Translations under genes and position numbers: made by a program | From: Actinomadura alba | Lineage (GTDB): Bacteria > Actinomycetota > Actinomycetes > Streptosporangiales > Streptosporangiaceae | Direction: 5' to 3' | Length of the DNA: 64,000 nt | Assembly (NCBI RefSeq): GCF_014323705.1 | Contig: NZ_JABVEC010000029.1 | Location: forward strand, 1 to 64,000 | The notes under the pieces: generated by a model | What the model saw: only the letters and a program-made list of their open reading frames with translations | Databases searched by the model: none | Told to the model about the DNA's origin: nothing | Shown here: piece after piece, positions 33,629-41,397 of the stretch | Layout of the letters: each line of letters opens with the position of its first letter | Numbering within the stretch: the stretch's first letter is position 1

Positions 33629-35073
33629 CCGGCCCGGCGGTGACCCACATCGGCACGCCGAGGCTGACACTCGGGTTCGACCGGTTCGACCGGCTCGATC
33701 TGGACCGCCATCGAGCGACGCACGGCCGGCTCCACGAACCGCGGCTCGGCAGGCTGACCGCGATGGCCGAGCGGGTCGATCTGCGGGGCCGGGGGGGCGC
33801 AGGGTTCCCGTTCGCCCGGAAGCTCCGGTCGGTCGGGCGGCACCTGGCCGACGGCGCCGAGATCACCGTGGTGGTCAACGGGGCCGAGGGCGAGCCGGGC
33901 AGCGTCAAGGACCAGATGCTGCTGACGCGGGCGCCGCACCTGGTGCTCGACGGCGCCGAGATCGCGGCGCGGGCTCTCAACAGCCGCGACGTGATCGTCG
34001 CCATCACCGGCGACGGGCCGGCACGGCAGTCGATCCTCGCGGCGGCCGGCGAACGCCGCCTGCCCGTGCGCGTCGTCGAGGTGTCGGGGCGGTTCATCTC
34101 CGGCGAGAGCGGCACGGTGGTCCGCGCCGTCAACGGCGACGTGCCGGTGCCCCCCGGCCGCGACGTCCGTACCAGCGACTCGGGCGTGTCCGGCCGCCCC
34201 ACCCTGTTGTCCAACACCGAGACCTTCGCGCAGCTGGCGCTGCTGGCCTCCCTCGGCACGGACGCGTACGCCCGCGTCGGCACCCGCGACGAGCCTGGCA
34301 CGCTGCTGCTCACCGTCGCGGGCGGCACCGTCGTGGAGACACCCGTGGGAACGCCTCTCGGCACCGTTCTGGAACGGTCCGGCGTGTCCGCCGGCCAAGG
34401 CGTCCTGGTCGGCGGCTACCACGGCGGCTGGCTCGCGCCCGCCGCGACCCGCTCACCCGTCTCCCGTGCCGGGATGGCCGCCGCGGGCGGCACTCTGGGG
34501 GCCGGTGTCGTCCTGCCCCTGGCACCGGGCACCTGCCCGCTCGGCGAGGTCATCCGGGTGACCGCCTACCTCGCCGCCGAGTCCGCCGGCCAGTGCGGTC
34601 CCTGCCGCTTCGGGCTGCCCGAGACCGTACGCGCCCTCACCGCCCTCGCCGACGGGACGGGCACCCGGAGTGGCGTCCGCGCGGCGGCCGACATCGGCCG
34701 TGGCCGTGGCGCGTGTTCCCACCCCGACGGCACCGCCCGATTCGTTCTGTCCGCACTCGACGTCTTCGACCACGACATCAACGCCCATCAGACGCGCGAG
34801 GGATGCGGACTCCCCGTGCACGGCCTCATTCCCCTGGCGGGCTCCGGCGGCGACGCCAGGCTCACCGTCGACTGGACCCGCTGTGACGGACATGGCCTGT
34901 GCGCTCATCTGGCACCGGAGCTCATCCGCCTGGACCGCGACGGTTACCCCGTACTGCTCGAGACCACGGTCCCGCCGTGGGGGGAACGCGACGCCCGGCG
35001 GGCCGTCTCCATGTGCCCCGCGCTCGCTCTGCGCCTCGCCCCCAGAGGCGCCCCGACGATCCGAGGAAGGTGA
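33625..35073 (+). CDS. NuoF-like flavo-iron-sulfur protein with C-terminal ferredoxin domain
   Basis: 482 aa. The FMN/NADH domain (about 45-230) has LRGRGGAGFPFARK and NGAEGEPGSVKDQ, as in the 51-kDa subunit of complex I. An SLBB domain follows (about 235-310). The iron-sulfur segment reads ESAGQCGPCRFG (319-330) with GACSHPDG further on; the first Cys of the usual CxxCxxC is Ala. The C-terminal 75 residues are a ferredoxin of the single-cluster type (CDGHGLC, then SMCPALAL). Predicted role: take electrons from NAD(P)H or another donor and pass them through its ferredoxin to the overlapping membrane cytochrome. It is not part of a nuo operon. Confidence 0.85.
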   Translation: MTGPAVTHIGTPRLTLGFDRFDRLDLDRHRATHGRLHEPRLGRLTAMAERVDLRGRGGAGFPFARKLRSVGRHLADGAEITVVVNGAEGEPGSVKDQMLLTRAPHLVLDGAEIAARALNSRDVIVAITGDGPARQSILAAAGERRLPVRVVEVSGRFISGESGTVVRAVNGDVPVPPGRDVRTSDSGVSGRPTLLSNTETFAQLALLASLGTDAYARVGTRDEPGTLLLTVAGGTVVETPVGTPLGTVLERSGVSAGQGVLVGGYHGGWLAPAATRSPVSRAGMAAAGGTLGAGVVLPLAPGTCPLGEVIRVTAYLAAESAGQCGPCRFGLPETVRALTALADGTGTRSGVRAAADIGRGRGACSHPDGTARFVLSALDVFDHDINAHQTREGCGLPVHGLIPLAGSGGDARLTVDWTRCDGHGLCAHLAPELIRLDRDGYPVLLETTVPPWGERDARRAVSMCPALALRLAPRGAPTIRGR

Positions 35074-35093
35074 CGGTGAAAAGCCACCAGAAC

Positions 35094-35226
35094 CCGGGCG
35101 AACAGCCACGACGCCGTACGGCACCCCATGACAGAGGACGGCCGGGTGCCTTATCGTCCTGGCACGACGCGGGCTGTGCCGTCACCCGGGGGGACGGTCC
35201 AGGTCATGAGGAGCGACCATGACCGT
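35094..35226 (+). repeat. Duplicated leader, copy 2
   Basis: Second copy of the leader seen at 32188-32319, placed just after the NuoF-like gene and ahead of the coiled-coil membrane protein. The block from CTTATCGTCCTGGCACGACG (about 35150-35169) to the ATG is best conserved. Confidence 0.85.
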
Positions 35227-36235
35227 GATAGTGATCCTGGCGTGCCTGGCCATCGCCGGCGCGGAACTCTACATGGCCCGTAGCGCTCGTGAGATGGCGA
35301 ACCGGCTGAAGAAGCTGGAGGCCATCGCGCGGGTCCACGATCAGCGCATCCAGGCGATGACCGGTGGCACCGCTCCCGCCGGAACCACCGCCCCGATCAC
35401 CACCTCCCCCAGTAGCACCTCCCCCCGTAGCACGGCGCCGGACAGGACGGACACCACCGGGTCGGGCGCCGCCGACACCGCCGCCCAGCTGGCGCGGCTC
35501 GCCGCCGAGACCACCCGGTTGCGCGACCGGCTCGAGGGGCTCGAAGAGGCCCGCGACACCGAGCGGAGGCTCTACGCGCGCGTCGACGGCACGGTCGAGT
35601 CGTTGGAACGGATGGTCGGTGAGGTGCTGAGGCATACCATCGGACAACTCGAGGAGGCGGTGGCCCGGTCGCTCGGTGGCCTGCCCGCTGACCTCGATCC
35701 CGACTCCGGCACCGTCCGCGGTGTCCTGTGCGGAGCGGCCTCAGTCTCGCCCGACCCGCTGATCCGGGCCTACGAGCGGTGCGCCAGGGACACCGGCCTG
35801 CGGATCCGGTTCCAGGCACCGCGCGCGGCGGCGCCGTGGCACGCGCGCTACTACCTGGCCGGCAAGGATCCCAGGGAGCTCGAACGGGACTTCCTCGCAC
35901 TGCTGGGCGGTGCGCGCTCCCCGTCGGGCACGCCTGCGCAGGCCGCGTTCGACGGACTGCTGAGCACGCTCGGCGACCTGCCGTCCGGATTCGCGCAGAT
36001 CGGCCCGATGGTGGCCGTACGCGTTCCGGAGGCGCTGCTGTGCGGGGTGCTCACGCTCGCCGAGACGCGGGACTTCGACGCCGAGGCGTTCGTGGCCGAA
36101 CCCGCCGCTCTCGCCGGCCGGCTGCGCGGCCTCCCCGCCGAACGCGTCCGCGACCAGACGACCGACCAGACGATGCCTGCTCCCCCCAACGGGTCCGGCC
36201 CGGGCCCGGATCTCAGCGCGGCACCACGGCCCTGA
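35219..36235 (+). CDS. Coiled-coil membrane-anchored protein, paralogue of the cytochrome N-terminus
   Basis: 338 aa. The first 40 residues (MTVIVILACLAIAGAEL, then RLKKLEAIARVHDQR) match the N-terminus of the cytochrome-like protein, and the coiled coil at about 85-140 (TTRLRDRLEGLEEARDTER) is also shared. A Thr/Ser/Pro-rich linker lies between them. The C-terminal 180 residues are soluble and unrecognised: LLCGAASVSPDPLIRAYERC, then WHARYYLAGKDPRELERDF. No function can be named. The shared N-terminus and shared leader suggest that the two proteins sit together in the membrane, perhaps through the coiled coils. Confidence 0.7.
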   Translation: MTVIVILACLAIAGAELYMARSAREMANRLKKLEAIARVHDQRIQAMTGGTAPAGTTAPITTSPSSTSPRSTAPDRTDTTGSGAADTAAQLARLAAETTRLRDRLEGLEEARDTERRLYARVDGTVESLERMVGEVLRHTIGQLEEAVARSLGGLPADLDPDSGTVRGVLCGAASVSPDPLIRAYERCARDTGLRIRFQAPRAAAPWHARYYLAGKDPRELERDFLALLGGARSPSGTPAQAAFDGLLSTLGDLPSGFAQIGPMVAVRVPEALLCGVLTLAETRDFDAEAFVAEPAALAGRLRGLPAERVRDQTTDQTMPAPPNGSGPGPDLSAAPRP

Positions 36236-36328
36236 CCCTGCCGACCGGCACGAACTGTTCGCCTCGACGGCATCCGATGGCCGTTCAACGAGCGTGGGCA
36301 CGTCAGTCCGCGCGGCGACAGTCCTGTT

Positions 36329-37300
36329 GTGGAGGCAATCCCCTTCGGCAGGCTCCATTGGGGTTTCCTGCCGGCCCTCATCGGCCTGTCGGCACTGCAC
36401 TACGTCTTCGCCGCCCGCTGCGTCCAGGCCGCCTCGCGACCGCGCCTGCCGATGCGCGAGACGCTCATGACACAGTTCTCGGCGGCCGCGGCCAACCGGC
36501 TCACCCCCGCGGGGCTCGGCGCGGCGGCCGTCAACGTCCGCTTCCTGAACTGCCGTGGCGTGCCGGCCGGGGAGGCGGTCGCCACGGTCGCGGCCGTGCA
36601 GGTCGTGGGTGCCATCGCGGACCTGCTGCTGTTCGTGGTCGTCGTTCTCGCCGGTCACTGGACCGGAGGTGGCGGCGGCGACCTGCTGTCGGCCATGGGA
36701 GGACACGCCACCGACATCGCCCGCAGGTTGCCGCTCCCGCTCCAGGCGGCCGTGGCGCTCATCGTGACCGCGGCGCTCGTCTGGTGGTACCGGTCGTCCC
36801 GGCGTTCCGGCTCGGCCTCATCGGCGCTGGCCGGCATCGCCGATCTCGTGCGCCGACCCGCTGATCTGCTGTCACTACTGCTCTTCTCGGCCGGGACGAC
36901 CCTGGTGATGGGAACGGCGTTCACCATCAGCGTGCTGGCCGTTCCCGGTGCCACCGGCCCCGCGGAGGCGCAGACGCTGCTCATCGCCTATCTGCTGGGC
37001 TCGGCCGCGGCCACTGCGGTGCCCACCCCGTCCGGGCTGGGCTCGACCGAGGCCGCCCTCGTCGCCGTACTCGCCTCGTCGGACGTCGCCGCGGGTCACG
37101 CCGTGCAGGCCGTCCTGTTGTTCCGCGTGATCACCTACTGGGCCCCGGTGCCGGTCGGTCTGCTCACCACCGGGCCGTTGCGGAGACGTTCCGTGCCGAC
37201 CGCCGGGCCGGCCACAGTACCGACCGCCGTGCCGGCCACAGTACCGACCACTCTGCCGACCGCCGGGCCGACCAGCTTGTCCGCCCCGGGAACTACCTGA
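36329..37300 (+). CDS. Flippase-like integral membrane protein (UPF0104/LPG synthase TM family)
   Basis: 323-aa membrane protein with about seven to eight hydrophobic segments, resembling the transmembrane half of lysylphosphatidylglycerol synthases and related UPF0104 proteins (AAAANRLTPAGLGAAAVNVRFL and PTPSGLGSTEAALVAVLAS are typical). It has no soluble transferase domain. The GTG at 36329 is the first start in the frame, but the frame is open upstream and no good ribosome site is seen, so the N-terminus is uncertain and may be shortened. The C-terminal tail is Pro/Thr-rich and encoded by 24-base repeats. A lipid or polyprenol transport role is inferred. Confidence 0.75.
   Translation: MEAIPFGRLHWGFLPALIGLSALHYVFAARCVQAASRPRLPMRETLMTQFSAAAANRLTPAGLGAAAVNVRFLNCRGVPAGEAVATVAAVQVVGAIADLLLFVVVVLAGHWTGGGGGDLLSAMGGHATDIARRLPLPLQAAVALIVTAALVWWYRSSRRSGSASSALAGIADLVRRPADLLSLLLFSAGTTLVMGTAFTISVLAVPGATGPAEAQTLLIAYLLGSAAATAVPTPSGLGSTEAALVAVLASSDVAAGHAVQAVLLFRVITYWAPVPVGLLTTGPLRRRSVPTAGPATVPTAVPATVPTTLPTAGPTSLSAPGTT
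37197..37244 (+). repeat. 24-bp tandem repeat in the flippase-like gene
   Basis: Two adjacent 24-base units (37197-37220 and 37221-37244) differ by one base, with a partial third unit after them. They encode the Pro-Thr-Ala/Val-Pro-Ala-Thr-Val tail. Confidence 0.85.
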
Positions 37301-37359
37301 TCCGAGGGCGACCGCCAGTGCCGCCATCCCGGCGGACGCCACCGTTCGGCCGGACGACC

Positions 37360-38301
37360 TCAGCCGCGCCGCTCCGCGGGCAATCCGTCCAGCCGCCGCA
37401 GGATCACTCCCTCGCGCAGAGCCCAGGGACAGATCTCCAGCTGCGACAACCCGAAGAGGTCCATGGTGGCGTCGGCGACTATCGCGCCGGCGGGCAGCTG
37501 CGGCGCCCTCCCTTCGGAGACTCCGGGCAGCTCGGCGCGCTCGGCCACGGACATCTGCGCCAGCCGCTCGGCCCAGTCGGTGACGTCGCTGTGCTTCAGC
37601 GCCCGCCGCACCCGCTCTCCCTCGCTCGACGGGGCGGCACCGGTGATACGGGCGAGCTGCTTGAACGTCTTGGAGGTGGCCACCGCGTGGTCGGGCGGGC
37701 CAATGCGCAGCACGTCACCGACCGTACGCGCGATCTCGGCGCGCACATGCTTGCGCAGGCGCCGTACCTCGCCCGCGGGCGGCGGGTCCTCGGTGAACCA
37801 GTCGTGGGTGAGCCGCCCCGCGCCGAGCGGCAACGAGATCGCCGCGTCCGGCTCCTCGTCGAGCCCGGAGGCGATCTCGAGTGAGCCGCCGCCGATGTCC
37901 AGCACCAACAGGCGGCCGGACGACCAGCCGAACCAGCGGCGTACGGCCAGGAAGGTCAGCCGTGACTCGGCCTCGCCGGAGAGCACGTCGATGGCGACCC
38001 CGGTCTCGTCCCGGATGCCCTTGATGATCTCGTCGCCGTTGACCGCGTCGCGCACCGCCGAGGTGGCGAACGCCATGAGGTCCTCGACGCCCTTGTCCTC
38101 GGCCACCTGCAGGGCCTCCACGATGAACCTGCGCAGCGACACCGCGCACTCGTCCGACAGCCGGTTGCCGTCGAGCAGGTGCGCGGTGAGCTTCAGATGG
38201 GCCTTGTGAGAGTAGGCGGGAACCGGCCGGGCACCACGGTGCGCGTCCACCACCAGGAGGTGCACCGTGTTGGAGCCGATGTCGAGTACGCCGAGTCGCA
38301 T
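37360..38301 (-). CDS. ppx: Ppx/GppA family phosphatase (exopolyphosphatase)
   Basis: 313 aa, the short actinobacterial form. The phosphate-1 motif LGVLDIGSNTVHLLV is at the N-terminus, AFATSAVRDA (about 78-87) and LVLDIGGGSLEIA (about 131-143) are the other ASKHA nucleotide/phosphate motifs, and GVILRRLDGLP closes the chain. Such enzymes hydrolyse polyphosphate and often (p)ppGpp or pppGpp. Actinobacteria usually carry two such genes; which one this is cannot be decided. It is convergent with the flippase-like gene and divergent from the PPOX gene. Confidence 0.92.
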   Translation of the reverse strand: MRLGVLDIGSNTVHLLVVDAHRGARPVPAYSHKAHLKLTAHLLDGNRLSDECAVSLRRFIVEALQVAEDKGVEDLMAFATSAVRDAVNGDEIIKGIRDETGVAIDVLSGEAESRLTFLAVRRWFGWSSGRLLVLDIGGGSLEIASGLDEEPDAAISLPLGAGRLTHDWFTEDPPPAGEVRRLRKHVRAEIARTVGDVLRIGPPDHAVATSKTFKQLARITGAAPSSEGERVRRALKHSDVTDWAERLAQMSVAERAELPGVSEGRAPQLPAGAIVADATMDLFGLSQLEICPWALREGVILRRLDGLPAERRG

Positions 38302-38382
38302 GATGTGACGCTATCCAACCGGACGGGATATTCCGCCTCGGGTCAGGACCTAAACCTGGCCAGGGGTCGCCCCCCATCGATG

Positions 38383-38399
38383 GTTCTGCACAACAGAAC
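38383..38399. promoter_or_regulatory. Palindromic operator candidate upstream of the PPOX gene
   Basis: GTTCTG-N5-CAGAAC is a perfect inverted repeat in the 174-base gap between ppx and the PPOX gene. A second short palindrome, CCTGGCCAGG (38355-38364), lies just before it. The binding protein is unknown. Confidence 0.5.
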
Positions 38400-38475
38400 G
38401 ATCGTCTTCATAACGGAACACTCACAGTCATGACGCGAGGGGAATAGTTCACCGGCGAAGGACGTTGCGGCGGCC

Positions 38476-38898
38476 ATGACGGATGACGCGCTTCTCTCCC
38501 TGCTCTCGAGCCGGCACCAGGGTGTGCTGGTCACGCTGAAGAGCGACGGCCGGCCACAGCTGTCGAACGTGGTCTACGCCTTCGACGAGCCCGCCCGGCT
38601 GATCCGGGTGTCCGTCACCGACGACCGGGCCAAGACCCGGAATCTGCGCCGCGACCCGCGCGCGAGCCTCCACGTCACCACCGAGAAGTTCTGGCCCTAC
38701 GCCGTGGCCGAGGGCGACGCGGAGCTGTCACCCGTGGCGACCCACGTCGACGACGCGACCGTCGACGAGTTGGTCGAGCTCTATCGCGCGATCCAGGGCG
38801 AGCATCCCGACTGGGACGAGTACCGGGCCGCCATGACCGCCGAACGGCGGCTGGTGCTGCGCCTGAGCGTCGACCGGGTGTACGGGATCCGCGCCTGA
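38476..38898 (+). CDS. PPOX-class F420/FMN-dependent enzyme
   Basis: 140-aa split-barrel flavoprotein of the pyridoxamine-phosphate-oxidase-like superfamily. GVLVTLKSDGRPQLSNVVYAF, a TRNLRRDPRASLHVT strand and the GEHPDWDEYRAAMTAERRLVLRL end are typical of short actinobacterial members that use F420 or FMN. The same family appears again at 63429-63890, with the same GEHPDWDEYR motif, so these are paralogues. The substrate is unknown. The start has a modest GAAGGA site and the usual length. Confidence 0.88.
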   Translation: MTDDALLSLLSSRHQGVLVTLKSDGRPQLSNVVYAFDEPARLIRVSVTDDRAKTRNLRRDPRASLHVTTEKFWPYAVAEGDAELSPVATHVDDATVDELVELYRAIQGEHPDWDEYRAAMTAERRLVLRLSVDRVYGIRA

Positions 38899-38914
38899 GG
38901 CCGCGCCGCGACGG

Positions 38915-40342
38915 TCAGCCGGCACGATGCAGTGTCGCCTCGGCCGTGCCGGGCCCATCCTGTTCCCGCCAGCGGTAGCCGAGCTCGTGCTCACCGTGCC
39001 GGGCCAGCGTCACGGTGCCGTCGAGGCACCCGCCCGACCGGAAGGCGACCCGGAAGGTCAGCTCGTCACCGGCGGAGTCGACCAGGTCGAGTTCACCCTC
39101 GCACGGCTCCTCGGGCAATCTCAGATGGGCGCCGCGGTCCCCAGGCCGCATCATGATCATGACTGGTACGTCCATCGTCTCAATCTCGCCGTCGCGCTCG
39201 GTCGCGCGTCCGCGCCACGCCCCGCCGAACGCCTCCGGGATCGTCCCCTCGGGTGGACCGGGTGGCGACTGCGTCTCGGGCGGGCCGGACACCTCCGGAG
39301 TCGCGGGCGCGCCCCCGGCCGGCACCGTGCGGTCACCCCGGCCGAGGTTCACCAGTCCCACCCCGGCGAGCAGCACCAGCGCGGCCACGCCGACCGCGGC
39401 CAGCGGCCGTCCCCGTACCTTCTCGCTCACCCGGTCACGAAACGGCAGGACCGTGGTCCAGGCGACGGGGTGCCGGCCCGCGAGCGCCCGGTTCGCGGCG
39501 ACGCTCATAGTCAGGTCGTCCGGGCGGCCCTCGGCGTCCACCGGCGCGGACGGGTCGACCAGGCGCACCAGCAGCGCCCGGGCACGCGGGCGCTCGGCGG
39601 GTTTCTTGGCCAGGCAGGCCGCGAGCAGTTCGCGCAGCTGCGGCGGAACCCCGGTCAGGTCCGGCACCGCGTGCGCGATCCGGTTCAGCACGGCGGCGAT
39701 GGTGTCGTCTCCGAACGGGGGTCGCCCGGTCGCGGCGAACACCATGGTGGAGGCCCACGCGAACACGTCGGCGGCCGGCGACGGCGGTTCCCCGTTCAGC
39801 TGCTCGGGGGCGAGATAGGCCGGCGTTCCCATGAGATGCGTGGTCACCGTGCCCGCCTCGATCGGGCGGGCGATGCCGAAGTCCACGACCCGCGGGCCGT
39901 CGGGGCCCAGGAGCACGTTGGCCGGTTTCAGGTCGCGGTGGAGCACTCCGGCCCCGTGGATCGCGGTGAGCGCGGTCGCGGTGCCCACGACCAGCCGGTC
40001 CAGTTCGCCTCCGCGCAGCGGTCCGTCGCGTTCGACCCGCTCCTGCAGGGACGGGCCGTCGACGTACTCACTGACCACGTACGGGCGGACGTCCTCGCCA
40101 CTGAAGTGGATCACCCGGGCGGTGCAGAAGGGGGCCACACGCTCGCAAGCCGCCAGTTCCCGGGCCAGCCGGCCCCGGACCACGGGATCGGCGTCGGCCT
40201 TCAGCACCTTGACGGCGACCCGCTCGCCTCCGGGCCCATGCCCGAGGTAGACCACGCCCTGCCCGCCCTCGCCGAGGCGGCCGATCAGCCGGAAACCGCC
40301 TAACTCACGCGGGTCGCCAGGCTCCAAGGAGACGGCTGACAT
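38915..40342 (-). CDS. Transmembrane serine/threonine protein kinase
   Basis: 475 aa. The kinase domain (about 15-275) is complete: GEGGQGVVYLG (P-loop), VAVKVLKA (catalytic Lys), HRDLKPANVLL (catalytic loop), VDFGIA (metal Asp) and GTPAYLAPEQ (activation segment). A juxtamembrane part, a single membrane helix (about 318-336) and a Pro-rich linker follow. The extracellular domain (about 375-475) is beta-rich, has two Cys residues (EPCEGEL, SGGCLDGT) and resembles no sensor I recognise; it is not a PASTA repeat. An outside signal is therefore sensed by an unknown domain. The gene stands alone. Confidence 0.92.
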   Translation of the reverse strand: MSAVSLEPGDPRELGGFRLIGRLGEGGQGVVYLGHGPGGERVAVKVLKADADPVVRGRLARELAACERVAPFCTARVIHFSGEDVRPYVVSEYVDGPSLQERVERDGPLRGGELDRLVVGTATALTAIHGAGVLHRDLKPANVLLGPDGPRVVDFGIARPIEAGTVTTHLMGTPAYLAPEQLNGEPPSPAADVFAWASTMVFAATGRPPFGDDTIAAVLNRIAHAVPDLTGVPPQLRELLAACLAKKPAERPRARALLVRLVDPSAPVDAEGRPDDLTMSVAANRALAGRHPVAWTTVLPFRDRVSEKVRGRPLAAVGVAALVLLAGVGLVNLGRGDRTVPAGGAPATPEVSGPPETQSPPGPPEGTIPEAFGGAWRGRATERDGEIETMDVPVMIMMRPGDRGAHLRLPEEPCEGELDLVDSAGDELTFRVAFRSGGCLDGTVTLARHGEHELGYRWREQDGPGTAEATLHRAG

Positions 40343-40444
40343 CGGATCTCCACGTTCTGTCGCGAACCGAACACATCCGGTATCCCACCGTACTGTCGCG
40401 CGGCCGTGCTGTCGCGAGTGAACGTGACCGTCGACGATGCCGGA

Positions 40445-41125
40445 CTAGCCTTCGAGGGCGCGTTGCACGCCGGGCTCCGCCGGCCCGAGGAAGTGGGGGC
40501 GTGGCCGGCGGACCAGGTCGGACAGCGCCTTGACCGAGGCCGCCAGCTCCCGGACGTATCCGACATTGGTCGGCACCACCGCCACCGCAGAGGAGTCATG
40601 GCCGACGCCGGAGGCCTCGATCCCGGCCCTCCGGCACGTGGCCACCGCACGCGGCAGGTGGAACCGCTGCGTGACGACGACCGCCCGCCGCACCCCGAAG
40701 ACCCGCCGCGCCCGCACGCACGAGTCCCAGGTGTCGAAGCCCGCGTAGTCCAGAACGATCTTGGTCGCCGGGATCCCCTGACCGACCAGGTAGTCGCGCA
40801 TCGCCGTGGGCTCGTCATAGGACTTGACGCCGTTGTCGCCGGTGACGAGGATCGCCCGCACGCCTCCGAGCCGGTAGAGGCGGGCCGCCACGTCGAGCCG
40901 GCCGGCGAGGAATCTCGAGGGCCTGCCGTGCTTCAGCCCGGCACCGAACACCAGCGCCACCGGCGCCGCGGGCACCCGTTCGACCGGGAACCGGTGCGGC
41001 CCCGTCGAGGCGTGCATCCACGCCGACGGCACGGCGATCAGGTATCCCATCAGCAGCGACGCGACGATCCCCGGCAATGCCCAGCGCCGCGCTGCGGCCG
41101 ACCAAGGCGGGCGCACACGTTCCAT
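40445..41125 (-). CDS. SanA/YdcF-like DUF218 protein
   Basis: 226 aa. An N-terminal membrane anchor (about 15-38) is followed by the DUF218 domain facing outside: VALVFGAGLKHGRPS, GGVRAILVTGDNG, SYDEPTAMRDYL and VVVTQRFHLPRAV are the conserved motifs of the SanA family. SanA-like proteins affect envelope permeability to vancomycin in enterobacteria; the biochemical activity is unproven. The C-terminus contains a basic patch. It is next to the kinase gene on the same strand with a 102-base gap. Confidence 0.88.
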   Translation of the reverse strand: MERVRPPWSAAARRWALPGIVASLLMGYLIAVPSAWMHASTGPHRFPVERVPAAPVALVFGAGLKHGRPSRFLAGRLDVAARLYRLGGVRAILVTGDNGVKSYDEPTAMRDYLVGQGIPATKIVLDYAGFDTWDSCVRARRVFGVRRAVVVTQRFHLPRAVATCRRAGIEASGVGHDSSAVAVVPTNVGYVRELAASVKALSDLVRRPRPHFLGPAEPGVQRALEG

Positions 41126-41301
41126 GTTCTGTGTGACGCGCGCGGGCCGGTCACGGTTCGAAGGAATGCGCGAACGCGAAGCGGAGTCGCACGGGAGCGC
41201 ACGCGAGCGGGCGGTACCGGCACGTGGGGCGTGCCGGTACCGCCGTCCGGGTCGCCGGCCCGAGGGCCTCGAGCCCGGGCACCGCGGGATCCGGGTCCGG
41301 T

Positions 41302-41397
41302 GGGATCAGGGGCCCGCGGGATCAGGGACTCGCGGGATCAGGGACTCGCGGGATCAGGGACTCGCGGGATCAGGGACTCGTGGGATCAGGGACTCGT
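41302..41397. repeat. 16-bp tandem repeat, six units
   Basis: Six adjacent units of GGGATCAGGGACTCGC (the first with a CC in place of AT, the last two ending in T) at 41302, 41318, 41334, 41350, 41366 and 41382. The stop codon of the leftward LPMO gene (41386-41388) is inside the last unit, so the array starts in the coding sequence and continues as its 3' untranslated region. Confidence 0.95.

Noticed and set aside
33625..35073. Part of a respiratory complex I (nuo) operon
   Set aside because: Only the NuoF-like gene is present, with a missing cluster Cys and an added ferredoxin domain; no other nuo gene lies nearby.
41302..41397. CRISPR-like regularity of the 16-bp array
   Set aside because: Units are directly adjacent with no spacers, and there are no cas genes; it is a plain tandem repeat.
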